This document shows, one piece after another, positions 7,400-15,200 of a stretch of 23,667 nucleotides of DNA. The translations under genes were made by a program, and so were the position numbers. The notes beneath the pieces were generated by a model. The model had not been told where the DNA came from, did no database searches, and was given only the letters and a program-made list of their open reading frames with translations. Source of the stretch: Anaerolineae bacterium (lineage in GTDB: Bacteria > Chloroflexota > Anaerolineae > Anaerolineales > Villigracilaceae); NCBI GenBank assembly GCA_003484265.1, contig DNDO01000193.1:19612-43278 (forward strand). Reading direction: 5' to 3'. Position 1 is the stretch's first letter; each line of letters starts with the position of its first letter.

Positions 7400-8113
7400 A
7401 TGAGCAAAAACCAATCACGTTCATCAGCGCAGTTATGGAATCTGCTTTCAATTTTTATATTGGTATTCACAGCCTGTATCGCGGGTTATTTCGTATTGAT
7501 ATTTCTCAACCCGAATTCGTCCCTGAACATTCTTCCGCCCGGCGGAAGTTTGTTCGCCCCCGACCCGCCGACAGCGACTCCCGAGCCGATCAAGCTCCAG
7601 CCCACGTGGACAGCAAGCCCTACCTTGGAAATGACTCCGACAGATACTCCTCGCCCTACATTTACCCCGCTCTTCACCGATACACCGTTCTCGCTCGTCC
7701 CGCCAACGCGCACGCCAAAACCAACCAATACGCCGAAGGCCCCCTTTACCGCCATCTCTGTGACTCAGGTGGCGAGTACGTTGATCCATCCGGAATTCGA
7801 ATGTAATTGGGCTGGCATCGGCGGGACGGTTGTGGACGAAAATAACAGCCCCGTGATAGGGACAGTCGTTGTCCTGCGAGGATTTTTGAGCGGCTCCTCA
7901 GTTGAACAACAGAACCTGAGCGGGATCAACAAGGAATATGGGTCGTCTGGCTTTGAGTTCGTGATCGGGAACGCGCCAATTGCATCGAACAAGACTCTTT
8001 ACGTCCAGCTTGTCGACTTAAACAATATCCCGCTTTCAGCAAAGGTGGAATTAACTACATCAGTAGATTGTTCGAAGAATTTGATACTCGTCAGATTTAA
8101 GAAAAACCGATAG
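7400..8113 (+). CDS. Membrane-anchored Pro/Thr-linker protein with a C-terminal beta-sandwich-like domain
   Basis: I do not recognise a specific function. The 237-residue protein has a hydrophobic segment at about 14-37 (LLSIFILVFTACIAGYFVLIF), which can be a signal anchor. A Pro/Thr linker of about 65 residues follows (TATPEPIK, TPTDTPRPTFTP, TPKPTNTPKAP). A C-terminal domain from about residue 130 reads FECNWAGIGGTVVDENNSPV, then GTVVVLRG, and ends in SVDCSKNLILVRFKK. The G-x-V-x-D-x-x-x-x-P-V pattern resembles carboxypeptidase-regulatory-like or other surface beta-sandwich domains, and the two cysteines may pair. GGAG at 7385-7388 supports the start. It lies 25 bases after the foldase gene in the same direction and may be co-transcribed with it. 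Confidence 0.75.
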   Translation: MSKNQSRSSAQLWNLLSIFILVFTACIAGYFVLIFLNPNSSLNILPPGGSLFAPDPPTATPEPIKLQPTWTASPTLEMTPTDTPRPTFTPLFTDTPFSLVPPTRTPKPTNTPKAPFTAISVTQVASTLIHPEFECNWAGIGGTVVDENNSPVIGTVVVLRGFLSGSSVEQQNLSGINKEYGSSGFEFVIGNAPIASNKTLYVQLVDLNNIPLSAKVELTTSVDCSKNLILVRFKKNR

Positions 8114-8159
8114 GTATAAGAGCAGGGACAGGCAAGCTGCCCGTCCCTGCTCTTATACC
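8113..8159. terminator. Long convergent palindrome/terminator between the linker protein and the aminotransferase
   Basis: A perfect 17-bp inverted repeat (8113-8129 with 8143-8159) continues inward, after one mismatch, with GGCA/TGCC. The left arm begins at the last base of the plus-strand gene's TAG, and the right arm contains the minus-strand aminotransferase stop (8153-8155). On the minus strand a TTTTT run follows five bases after the stem. On the plus strand there is no T-run, so it is most convincing as the aminotransferase terminator. Confidence 0.75.
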
Positions 8160-9070
8160 GCCACGTTCCAGTGTTCGTAATTTCTATTCTTTCCCCTCAA
8201 TATATCCTCATATAATATGCGTAATTTTGTGACGACGGGTCCCATCACGCCAGCGCCTATTGGACGATGATCGACCTTCGTCACTGTGGTGATTTGTGCG
8301 GCGGTGCCCGTCATGAACATTTCCTCTGCGATGAATACCTCGGTACGGTCTATCGAGCGCTCCAAAACTTCCAATCCCAGTTCATTGCGTGCCAGTTCGA
8401 TGATGGACTTGCGCGTGATGCCTTCTAGGATGTTATCCGTCACTGGCGGGGGGACAAGCACGCCGTCACGCAGCATAAATATGTTCATCGCCGACCCCTC
8501 GGAAACGTGCCCGTTATTATCCAGTACCAGTGCTTCATCGAAGCCCGAACGGTTTGCGTCTGTTTTGATAAGCGCGGAGTTCACGTATGCGCCTGCCACT
8601 TTGCCGCGTGCCGGGATCACATTGTCGTCGATACGCCGCCACGATGAAACTGTGACGTGCGCATTCGTATCGTTCGGAACATATTTATCGAATGCCATCA
8701 CGAACATGCAGAACTCGTCTTTCAGGTCATGTAATTTCACGCCGATGCCCAGGTCTGCTTTGTAAAAAGTGGGGCGCATGTAAATGTCGCGCTGCCAATT
8801 GTCGGTGCGCAAAAGCTCGAGCGTGAGGTCGATCAAACTCTCCTCGTCGTACTCCGTCCGCATTGACATCATCTTTGCTGAATGAAGCAAACGACGGAAA
8901 TGGTCATAGGGACGAAAAACGAAGAGACGTTTCTTCTCTTCGTTCCAATATGACCGCATTCCGCCGAAGATCGACGTTCCATATAAAAAGCCGTGGGTGG
9001 CTATGTTGATATTTGCCTCTGAAAGAGGAACAATTTTTCCCTCAAAAAACGCATGTTTCGAGAGATCCAC
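8153..9070 (-). CDS. ilvE: Branched-chain amino acid aminotransferase (class IV)
   Basis: The enzyme uses PLP to interconvert leucine, isoleucine and valine with their 2-oxo acids, with glutamate/2-oxoglutarate as partner, in the cytoplasm. The 305-residue product has the usual length. It starts MDLSKHAFFEGKIVPLSEANI, then HGFLYGTSIFGGMRSYW, the Arg block IYMRPTFYKADLGIGV, the lysine region IPARGKVAGAYVNS with Lys157 as probable Schiff-base residue, and FDEALVLDNNGHVSEGSAMNIF that grips the PLP phosphate. TGTAAQITTV near residue 265 is also a family block. The start is the GTG at 9070, preceded by GGAGGT at 9077-9082. A longer frame back to 9169 adds residues unlike the family. D-amino acid or ADC-lyase relatives are less likely given length and motifs. 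Confidence 0.93.
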   Translation of the reverse strand: MDLSKHAFFEGKIVPLSEANINIATHGFLYGTSIFGGMRSYWNEEKKRLFVFRPYDHFRRLLHSAKMMSMRTEYDEESLIDLTLELLRTDNWQRDIYMRPTFYKADLGIGVKLHDLKDEFCMFVMAFDKYVPNDTNAHVTVSSWRRIDDNVIPARGKVAGAYVNSALIKTDANRSGFDEALVLDNNGHVSEGSAMNIFMLRDGVLVPPPVTDNILEGITRKSIIELARNELGLEVLERSIDRTEVFIAEEMFMTGTAAQITTVTKVDHRPIGAGVMGPVVTKLRILYEDILRGKNRNYEHWNVAV

Positions 9071-9076
9071 TAGGAC

Positions 9077-9082
9077 ACCTCC
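9077..9082 (-). promoter_or_regulatory. Shine-Dalgarno site fixing the ilvE GTG start
   Basis: GGAGGT on the minus strand lies six bases before the GTG at 9070. It is the only good ribosome-binding site in the upstream part of the frame and coincides with the point where family similarity begins. Confidence 0.8.
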
Positions 9083-9119
9083 AATAATTAGGATAGGACC
9101 AACTCTCTTACATTGGGGG

Positions 9120-9125
9120 ATTATA
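9120..9125 (-). promoter_or_regulatory. Candidate ilvE -10 box
   Basis: TATAAT on the minus strand lies about 50 bases before the GTG start, predicting a leader of roughly 43 bases. The -35 region is not clear. Confidence 0.4.
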
Positions 9126-9182
9126 CCTGATGCGCTTCGCTTCACTCCACGCCGACGTTTGATTCGCATTCATTGAGCCCTC

Positions 9183-9210
9183 TTGACTTCTGGTTGAACC
9201 TCATTAAAAT
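9183..9210 (+). promoter_or_regulatory. Promoter of the HTH-DUF2087 regulator pair
   Basis: TTGACT (9183-9188), a 16-base spacer and TAAAAT (9205-9210) form a good sigma-70-type promoter. The predicted start, near 9217, lies within the 12-bp inverted repeat that follows. Confidence 0.7.
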
Positions 9211-9236
9211 CTAATTCGATAAGCATCGAATTAGAT
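9209..9236. promoter_or_regulatory. Perfect 12-bp inverted repeat, probable operator of the regulator pair
   Basis: ATCTAATTCGAT (9209-9220), a four-base spacer AAGC and ATCGAATTAGAT (9225-9236) are exact reverse complements. The element starts on the last two bases of the -10 and covers the predicted transcription start. No T-run follows, so it is not a terminator. Position and symmetry fit a dimeric winged-helix repressor, most simply the product of the gene that begins 13 bases downstream. Confidence 0.7.
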
Positions 9237-9249
9237 TGAGAGCGTAAAA

Positions 9250-9807
9250 ATGGAACCCCAGCCTGAAATATTATCTTTTGTCAAAGCCATGTCGTCCGCT
9301 GAACGGCTGCGCATCGTCGGTCTGCTTAGCCAGGGACCGAAACGCGCCGTGGATGTCGCTTCCGCACTTGGAGTGCATGCGTCTGATGTGATGAGGCATC
9401 TCGAACAGTTGACAGCTACCGGCGTTGTCACTGAAGCGGACAGTGTTTACGAGTTGGACGAGAAGGCAATCGAGTCCCTTGCTCGAGGTCAGTTCGAGGC
9501 TAGACGTCCTGTCTATGATGCGAATGAGGAAGATGAGGACATACGTAAGATGCTCAATACTTTTCTCTTGGCAGACGGCACGCTCAAACAAATTCCTCCG
9601 TTGGGGAAAAAGCTGCTGATAATTATGAACTTCCTCGTTCATGCATTCGACTTCGATGCAACTTATACTGAAAAAGAAGTCAACATCATCCTGCGCCGAT
9701 TTCATGTGGATACCGCTGCCCTGCGTCGTTATCTTGTCGATTATGGATTGATGGAGCGCGAGAGCGATGGAACGAAATATTGGCGCGTGAGGGGTGGGAC
9801 AAAATGA
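9250..9807 (+). CDS. HTH transcriptional regulator with C-terminal DUF2087 (first of pair)
   Basis: The 185-residue protein has an ArsR-like winged helix at about 8-70 (ILSFVKAMSSAERLRIVGLL, recognition helix VHASDVMRHLEQL). An acidic linker with DANEEDEDI follows. The C-terminal DUF2087 domain at about 105-180 starts with FLLADGTLKQIPPLGKK and ends with DYGLMERESDGTKYWRV. It is probably a transcription regulator; the signal is unknown. No ArsR metal-binding cysteine motif is present. The recognition-helix residues differ from those of the next gene, so the two may have different roles. Its promoter carries a palindrome that suggests autoregulation, and its end overlaps the next start in ATGA. 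Confidence 0.88.
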   Translation: MEPQPEILSFVKAMSSAERLRIVGLLSQGPKRAVDVASALGVHASDVMRHLEQLTATGVVTEADSVYELDEKAIESLARGQFEARRPVYDANEEDEDIRKMLNTFLLADGTLKQIPPLGKKLLIIMNFLVHAFDFDATYTEKEVNIILRRFHVDTAALRRYLVDYGLMERESDGTKYWRVRGGTK

Positions 9808-10364
9808 GCGAAGAACTCGTGACCTTTTTCAAGGCGCTTGCGGATTCCAACCGTATCAAGATCGTCGGTCTGTTGGCAGAAAAACCTTATAGCGTGGAGG
9901 AACTTGCCGCATTATTGCAGCTCAAACCTTCAACGGTTTCCCATCATCTTTCGCGCCTTGGGAAAGCAGGGCTGGTCAATATGCACGCTGAGAGTTATTA
10001 CAGTGTTTACCAGCTCGATCGGAAAGCGCTAGAGGAAAAATCGCGCAGTTTGTTTTCGGAGGCGGAACTTTCGTCTGTTGTATCAGATGTGGATTCAAAT
10101 GCCTATGACAACAAAGTAGTCAAAGACTATACAAAGCGTGATGGCAGGCTGAAGACCATCCCTGCCCAACGTAAAAAACTGGAAGCAGTCCTTCGTTACG
10201 TTGTGAAGGCTTTTGAAGAAGGCAAACTCTACAGTGAAAAGCGTGTAAATGAGATATTATCTCAGTATCACGAAGACACGGCGACATTACGCCGCGAGCT
10301 GGTTGGTTATAAATTGATGGATCGAAAAGGGAGCGGGATAGAATACTGGAAACCAAGAAAATAA
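9804..10364 (+). CDS. ArsR-type HTH regulator with C-terminal DUF2087 (second of pair)
   Basis: The ATG at 9804 overlaps the TGA of the preceding gene, indicating translational coupling. The 186-residue protein shows a clearer ArsR helix-turn-helix at about 5-75 (FFKALADSNRIKIVGLLAEK, then LKPSTVSHHLSRLGKAGLV) and a DUF2087 domain at about 110-183 (YTKRDGRLKTIPAQRKKLE to GYKLMDRKGSGIEYWK). It shares its architecture with the first protein, so the two arose by duplication and may form heterodimers. No metal-sensing cysteines are visible. The frame extends back to 9780, but those residues overlap the previous gene and are not family-like. Confidence 0.9.
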   Translation: MSEELVTFFKALADSNRIKIVGLLAEKPYSVEELAALLQLKPSTVSHHLSRLGKAGLVNMHAESYYSVYQLDRKALEEKSRSLFSEAELSSVVSDVDSNAYDNKVVKDYTKRDGRLKTIPAQRKKLEAVLRYVVKAFEEGKLYSEKRVNEILSQYHEDTATLRRELVGYKLMDRKGSGIEYWKPRK

Positions 10365-10367
10365 AAT

Positions 10368-10399
10368 AAAAGCGGAGTTCCATTGGAACTCCGCTTTTT
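10368..10399. terminator. Bidirectional intrinsic terminator
   Basis: A perfect 14-bp stem (10368-10381 with 10385-10398) with a three-base loop ends in TTTTT on the plus strand and is flanked by A-rich sequence that gives T-runs on the minus strand. It ends both the DUF2087 operon and the convergent response-regulator gene. Confidence 0.9.
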
Positions 10400-10415
10400 A
10401 CTTTTACAGACAATC

Positions 10416-11093
10416 TTATTTGCTTTTTTCCATTTGTTCTTTATTCACAATTCCGCTTTGCCATGCATACACAGCCACCTGTGTACGGTCTGCAAGATGA
10501 AGCTTACTCAGGATGTTGCTGACATGTCCTTTAACCGTGTTCTCGCTGATGACTAGGCTTTCCGCGATCTGACTATTAGTCATGCCCTTGGCGATGAGCC
10601 TCAACACATCCAGCTCGCGCTCGGTCAGTTCGGTAAACAACGCGGGTTCTTCGCTGTCGTTGCCGCGAATATTTTCCAGAACGCGTTCCGCCACCAACGG
10701 ATGCAAAGTCACTTCATGCCGTACAGCACGCTGTAACGCCTCCACCAGTTTTTCCATTTTCATATCCTTGAGGATATATGAGATCGCCCCAGCCTTCAAA
10801 GCGGGGAAGATGTGTACATCTTCATGATAGGATGTCAACACCACAACCTGTGTACGCGGTGTGATCTTCTTGATCTGCCGGGTTGTCTCCACGCCGTCCA
10901 TGCCTGGCATGATCAGGTCGAGCAGGACGATATCAGGGATCAATTCCGTTACCATTCTCACTGCCTTCTCGCCGGATTCCGCCTCGCCGACCACTTCAAA
11001 ATCCTTGATCGTTTCAAGATACGAACGGATTCCGTTACGGACAACTTCATGATCGTCCACGATCAAAATGCTCACTGTACTTTGCCTTGCCAT
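10416..11093 (-). CDS. NarL/FixJ-family response regulator
   Basis: The 225-residue protein has a receiver domain at about 7-125, with acidic pair Asp13-Asp14, phospho-acceptor Asp59 in IVLLDLIMPGMDG, Thr87-Ser88 and Lys109 in ISYILKD. A LuxR-type HTH follows at about 155-220 (LTERELDVLRLIAKGMTNSQ, then ISENTVKGHVSNILSKLHL). Phosphorylation by the upstream kinase should promote dimerisation and DNA binding. The start at 11093 is fixed by AGGAGG at 11099-11104, five bases upstream; the longer frame back to 11186 runs into the kinase gene. Only 13 bases separate it from the kinase stop, so the two form one transcription unit. Confidence 0.95.
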   Translation of the reverse strand: MARQSTVSILIVDDHEVVRNGIRSYLETIKDFEVVGEAESGEKAVRMVTELIPDIVLLDLIMPGMDGVETTRQIKKITPRTQVVVLTSYHEDVHIFPALKAGAISYILKDMKMEKLVEALQRAVRHEVTLHPLVAERVLENIRGNDSEEPALFTELTERELDVLRLIAKGMTNSQIAESLVISENTVKGHVSNILSKLHLADRTQVAVYAWQSGIVNKEQMEKSK

Positions 11094-11106
11094 ATTCGCC
11101 TCCTGC

Positions 11107-14100
11107 TCAATTTTTAGTTGGTACCTGAACAATGATCCTGGTACCCGCCCCCGGCGCACTTTGGATCTGAACCGTGCCGTGGACACTGCTGACCCGCTCG
11201 CGTATCGAACGAAGACCCAGCCCGTGTCCCTTCAAATTCATATCAAACCCGCATCCGTCATCTGCCACAGATAGCTGCAGGGAGTTGCCGTTGTACATCA
11301 AAGAGATGTCTACCCGTTTGGCGTGACTGTGCCGCGCCACGTTCGCAAGAGATTCCTGCGTCACGCGATAGATGGCTTGTTCAACTCCGAGTTGTAAACG
11401 CCGTTCGTTTTGCAGGGCAAGGTTAACCTTTATCTCGTTGCGGTTCTCCCATTCAAACGAATACTCGCGCAGGATGGTGGGCAATCCTTTTTCCTGTAAT
11501 GCTATCGGATAGATCTCCTGTACGAGGAAGGTTAACTCCTGGATCACATCCGAAACCAAATTCTCCGCTTCGTTGAGATGTATCGTGACGGAGTTCCCAT
11601 TCCCGTTCAAAATGCCACGTGCCGTGCCGAGTTGCGCGAGCGCCGCAAATGCTTTCTGCTTGGCGCTGTCATGCAGGTCACGTGCGAGGCGGTTTCTTTC
11701 CTCCATAACAGCAAGGTCTTTTGTCTGCTCGAAGAGTTCCATGTTGGCGATCGAAATCGACGCACGGTTGGTCAGTGCCGAGAATAGGCGGGTGGTATCG
11801 TCATTGAGCAGGTTCGGCTGTGTAAACGCAACATTGAACACTCCAGCAATCTTGTGATCTACAACGATGGGCAGATGGGCGAAGGAACGGATGCCTTCCG
11901 CAATTAGCGCGGCCCGTATATCCTCACGGAAATCGTTCAATTCCAGTTGCCGCACAATGGCGGGTTCGCCAAACTCAAGAACCCTTCCAACGATACCTTC
12001 TCCTCTTGCGAATTCTAGTACTTTTAGCGATTCGCGTGAAAAGCCGCGGCTGACACGAGGCACCACCTTTGTCTGTTTTTCATCCCATGCAAAAACCACA
12101 CTGCGGTCAGCGTTGAGTGTGTCCACTGCCACGTCAACGAGCGTTTGAAAAACCTGATGCAAACTGACGTTGCGGAGGATGCGCTCATCTGCCTGATAGA
12201 GTGCCTGGATCTCCTGGCTTCGTTTTTCCAACGCGCTGGTACGCTCCCGCACAAGGCGTTCCAGTTGTTTGTTGCGTTCCTGTGTTGCCTGAGTCCTCAG
12301 ACGTACTACAATAGCTACTGCGGCGATACCTGCCAGGCCCAAAACCAAACGGAACCATGCTGTCTGCCAGAAGGGTGGTATCACTTTAACATTGATCCGG
12401 ACAGGCGTTTCATTCCATATCCCGCTGTTGTTGGCAGCTTTCAAGAGTAGTGTGTAATCTCCGCCGGGCAGGTTGGTGTAGCGTCCGTCACGTTTGGTTT
12501 CGATGAAGTGCCAGTTTGGTTCGAACCCTTCAAGGTAATAGGCATATTTATTCTTATTTGGCTGGTTATAACTCAATGCGGCGAATTCGAATTCCAGCGA
12601 ATTTTGCGGCCATTCCAACACCACCTGCTTGGCGGTCTCGATGCTTGAGTCGATGCCCACCGGCTGGTCGTCCTGGGTTATAGATGTCAGTGTGACCTGT
12701 GGCAGATAGGGGTTCGAAGTGATGCTCAATGGGTGGAACACGGTAAGTCCGTTGATGCCCCCGAAGTAGAGTTCTCCATCCTTGCCTTTGGCAAAGGAGC
12801 CTGCATTGAATTCGTTGCTTTGCAATCCATCGCCTGCATCGAAGTTACGGAACGTTCGTGTCTGCGGATTGAAGCGTGAAATACCGAAGTTCGTGCTCAA
12901 CCACAAATACCCAAGTCCATCCTCCAAAATACCATAGACCACGCCGTTTGGAAGCCCGTCCTTTTCAAGAAAGTAGGAAAAATTATCCGTCTCGGAGTTG
13001 TATAAGTTCAAGCCGCCGCCGCCTGTGCCGATCCATAAGTTTCCCTTTGTATCCTGATAAATGGAAAGGATAGAATCGTTACTCAACGATTTTTTATCGT
13101 TCGGGTCAAAGTTGTATCGTGTGAAGGTTTCTGTTTCAGGGTCGAATTTATTTAACCCGCTCTCTGTTGTTCCTATCCAAATATTCCCATCCTGATCTTC
13201 ATGGATGATGTCCACAATGGAACTGCTCAGGCTGTTGAGGTCGCCAATCTTCGTCGTATAGTGTTTGAATGTGCCAGTTTCCCGGTTCAGCAGATCCAAC
13301 CCGGCAACCGTCCCAACCCAGACGTTGTTCCTGCTGTCCACAAAAACTTCAAAAACTGTGTTTGCGCTCAGGCTGTCAGGGTTGTCGAGGTCGCGTTGGT
13401 AATGCTTGAAGTTGAAGGTCTTGCGGTCGAAACTGTCCAATCCATTGGCGGTACCGATCCATAGGATGCCGTTCTGGTCTTCATAGATCGAATAAAGTAT
13501 ATTCGACGCGATGCTGTTTGGTTTCTTGTCGTCGTGCTGGTACCTGATCACCTGCCCGGTGGACCACGTAAAACGATTCAATCCATTCAATGTTCCGACC
13601 CAGGCATACCCCTCTGAATCAACATGAATGGGGAAGACCAGATTGTCACTTAAACTGTTCGCATCGTTGGGGTTGTGCCTGTAATAAGTAAAGTTATCGC
13701 GCAGTCGGTCGTATTTGTTCACGCCGCCGCCATAGGTGCCAAACCACAGGATGCCGCCGCGATCTTCATATATGGCAAGCACAAAGTTGTTGCTCAGGCT
13801 TTGTGAAAAGGTGGGGTCGCTCACATAATGAATAAACCGCCCGCCCGCCCTGCTTAATCGATCCAACCCGTCATGCGTGCCGATCCATAAATTTCCCGTA
13901 CTATCTATTTTCAAGGCGTTAATACGATTGCCAGCCAGAGATTGCGGGTCATTATCAGAATGCATGAATCGTTTGAACTGCCCGCTTTCGGGGTCGAAGC
14001 GGTTCAAACCATTTTTTGTGCCGACCCACAAGGTTGAATCGCCTGCATCCAAAATTGCTGTAACGTGGTTGTCACTGATGCTGTTCACCTGGTCTGAATA

Positions 14101-14862
14101 GTGTTGGTAGGGGGTAAACTTTTTGCTTTGGGGGTCGAACTGATTGAGACCGCCGGAGGATGTGCCGATCCAAAAGCGGCTTCGGCTGTCCTGGTAGATC
14201 GCTGTGATGCTTTTACCGCTCAGGCTATCCGGTTCAGAAGGGTTGTACGCAAAGCGCGTGAACGTCCCAGAATTCCGGTCAAGAAGGTCAAGCCCCTGTT
14301 GTGTGCCGACCCAGATGTTACCGGAACTGTCGACATAAAGGATGTTTACGTAGTCGTCGCTCAAGCTGGTCGGGTTTTCATTGTCGTGGCGATAATGTAC
14401 GAACTGTTCGGTGCGCGGATCGTAGCGATTCAACCCCTGCCGCGTTCCGATCCATAGGTAGCCTTCGCGGTCCTCTACAATGGATGAGATCCAGCGGTCG
14501 CTTAGGCTGTTGAGGTTATCGGGATCGGGCTTGAAGGTCTTGAACGTATACCCGTCATAACGGTTGAGCCCATCTTCCGTGCCAAACCACAGGAAGCCGA
14601 TACTATCCTGTAAGATGACGCGAACTGAACTCTGGGAGAGCCCCTGTTCAATGCTGACGTGGTCAAAACGTAGGATGCAATTGCATACTTCCGGCAGGGA
14701 GGAGGGGGACACCCGGCTCGGAGCTGGGGGGAGGATGGTCGGTGTTGAATCAACCTCGGGTGAGGTTGGAAGCGAATCTCCACCAGCGCAGGAAGCCATT
14801 AGCAACGCTAGTAGAAGTCCCAGAATTATTTGGGGGAAGGTCGATCTCATCCTTCGTTTCAT
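11107..14862 (-). CDS. Two-component sensor kinase: 14-blade propeller sensor, Y_Y_Y, TM, GAF, HisKA_3, HATPase
   Basis: The 1251-residue kinase has a signal peptide with a lipobox-like end (LLMASC). About fourteen propeller (Reg_prop) blades follow, most carrying W-x-G-T (WFGTEDG, WIGTRQG, WVGTQQG and so on), the right number for two seven-bladed propellers. A Y_Y_Y domain ends with FWQTAWFRL. One transmembrane segment lies at about 832-853, followed by a coiled coil and a GAF domain at about 895-1045. The HisKA_3 phospho-acceptor is His1064 in RLARDLHDSAKQ. The ATPase has an N-box (QESLANVARH) and G-boxes (DDGCGFD, GHGLGLRSI). It lacks the fused AraC domain and receiver of Bacteroidetes hybrid two-component systems and pairs with the separate response regulator. 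The start at 14862 is chosen because TATACT ends six bases upstream; ATG at 14880 is an alternative. Confidence 0.92.
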   Translation of the reverse strand: MKRRMRSTFPQIILGLLLALLMASCAGGDSLPTSPEVDSTPTILPPAPSRVSPSSLPEVCNCILRFDHVSIEQGLSQSSVRVILQDSIGFLWFGTEDGLNRYDGYTFKTFKPDPDNLNSLSDRWISSIVEDREGYLWIGTRQGLNRYDPRTEQFVHYRHDNENPTSLSDDYVNILYVDSSGNIWVGTQQGLDLLDRNSGTFTRFAYNPSEPDSLSGKSITAIYQDSRSRFWIGTSSGGLNQFDPQSKKFTPYQHYSDQVNSISDNHVTAILDAGDSTLWVGTKNGLNRFDPESGQFKRFMHSDNDPQSLAGNRINALKIDSTGNLWIGTHDGLDRLSRAGGRFIHYVSDPTFSQSLSNNFVLAIYEDRGGILWFGTYGGGVNKYDRLRDNFTYYRHNPNDANSLSDNLVFPIHVDSEGYAWVGTLNGLNRFTWSTGQVIRYQHDDKKPNSIASNILYSIYEDQNGILWIGTANGLDSFDRKTFNFKHYQRDLDNPDSLSANTVFEVFVDSRNNVWVGTVAGLDLLNRETGTFKHYTTKIGDLNSLSSSIVDIIHEDQDGNIWIGTTESGLNKFDPETETFTRYNFDPNDKKSLSNDSILSIYQDTKGNLWIGTGGGGLNLYNSETDNFSYFLEKDGLPNGVVYGILEDGLGYLWLSTNFGISRFNPQTRTFRNFDAGDGLQSNEFNAGSFAKGKDGELYFGGINGLTVFHPLSITSNPYLPQVTLTSITQDDQPVGIDSSIETAKQVVLEWPQNSLEFEFAALSYNQPNKNKYAYYLEGFEPNWHFIETKRDGRYTNLPGGDYTLLLKAANNSGIWNETPVRINVKVIPPFWQTAWFRLVLGLAGIAAVAIVVRLRTQATQERNKQLERLVRERTSALEKRSQEIQALYQADERILRNVSLHQVFQTLVDVAVDTLNADRSVVFAWDEKQTKVVPRVSRGFSRESLKVLEFARGEGIVGRVLEFGEPAIVRQLELNDFREDIRAALIAEGIRSFAHLPIVVDHKIAGVFNVAFTQPNLLNDDTTRLFSALTNRASISIANMELFEQTKDLAVMEERNRLARDLHDSAKQKAFAALAQLGTARGILNGNGNSVTIHLNEAENLVSDVIQELTFLVQEIYPIALQEKGLPTILREYSFEWENRNEIKVNLALQNERRLQLGVEQAIYRVTQESLANVARHSHAKRVDISLMYNGNSLQLSVADDGCGFDMNLKGHGLGLRSIRERVSSVHGTVQIQSAPGAGTRIIVQVPTKN

Positions 14863-14868
14863 GCCTAC

Positions 14869-14874
14869 AGTATA
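14869..14874 (-). promoter_or_regulatory. Candidate -10 box of the sensor kinase gene
   Basis: TATACT on the minus strand is followed by six bases and then the ATG at 14862, the same geometry as at trmD and the TPR operon. No recognisable -35 is visible. Confidence 0.4.
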
Positions 14875-14918
14875 GTACATATCCCGCTCATTTTATTCGT
14901 CCACGAAGCGATTTTTAC

Positions 14919-14940
14919 CCCCTCCGAGGAGGGGTTTTTA
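14919..14940 (+). terminator. Plus-strand terminator-like hairpin without an upstream gene
   Basis: CCCCTC (14919-14924) pairs with GAGGGG (14929-14934) around the loop CGAG, and TTTTTA follows. On the plus strand this is a compact intrinsic terminator, yet no plus-strand gene precedes it; the kinase gene on the other strand starts 57 bases to the left. Confidence 0.5.
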
Positions 14941-15167
14941 TACATCTTAACCTTTTTGTAGGTATGGAGTAAACGATCCTTTGCGGGTGGGCGGTAAAGC
15001 ATTACATAGAGTTGTAAGAAACCAACATCAGGACGGATGTTCAATTCCTTCGCAAAACGTAAGATGGATACAGGCTGGCACTGCCGGTCTTTGCTTTCAA
15101 TGATTCTCCTCACGAAGGCAAGCACAATGGATGATGAGGCGGATGCTGGAACTACGCAATCTGGTTT

Positions 15168-15200
15168 CCGCCTCCCTCCATTAATTACGAAAGGAGGCGG
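15168..15200. repeat. Inverted repeat upstream of the transporter operon
   Basis: CCGCCTCC (15168-15175) and GGAGGCGG (15193-15200) are exact reverse complements separated by 17 A/T-rich bases. The right copy is followed by TTTATAA. It lies 66 bases before the binding-protein start and could be a hairpin in the leader or an operator. Confidence 0.45.

Noticed and set aside
8286..8765. Plus-strand frame of 159 codons opposite ilvE
   Set aside because: Serine-rich, low-information translation antisense to a clear aminotransferase.
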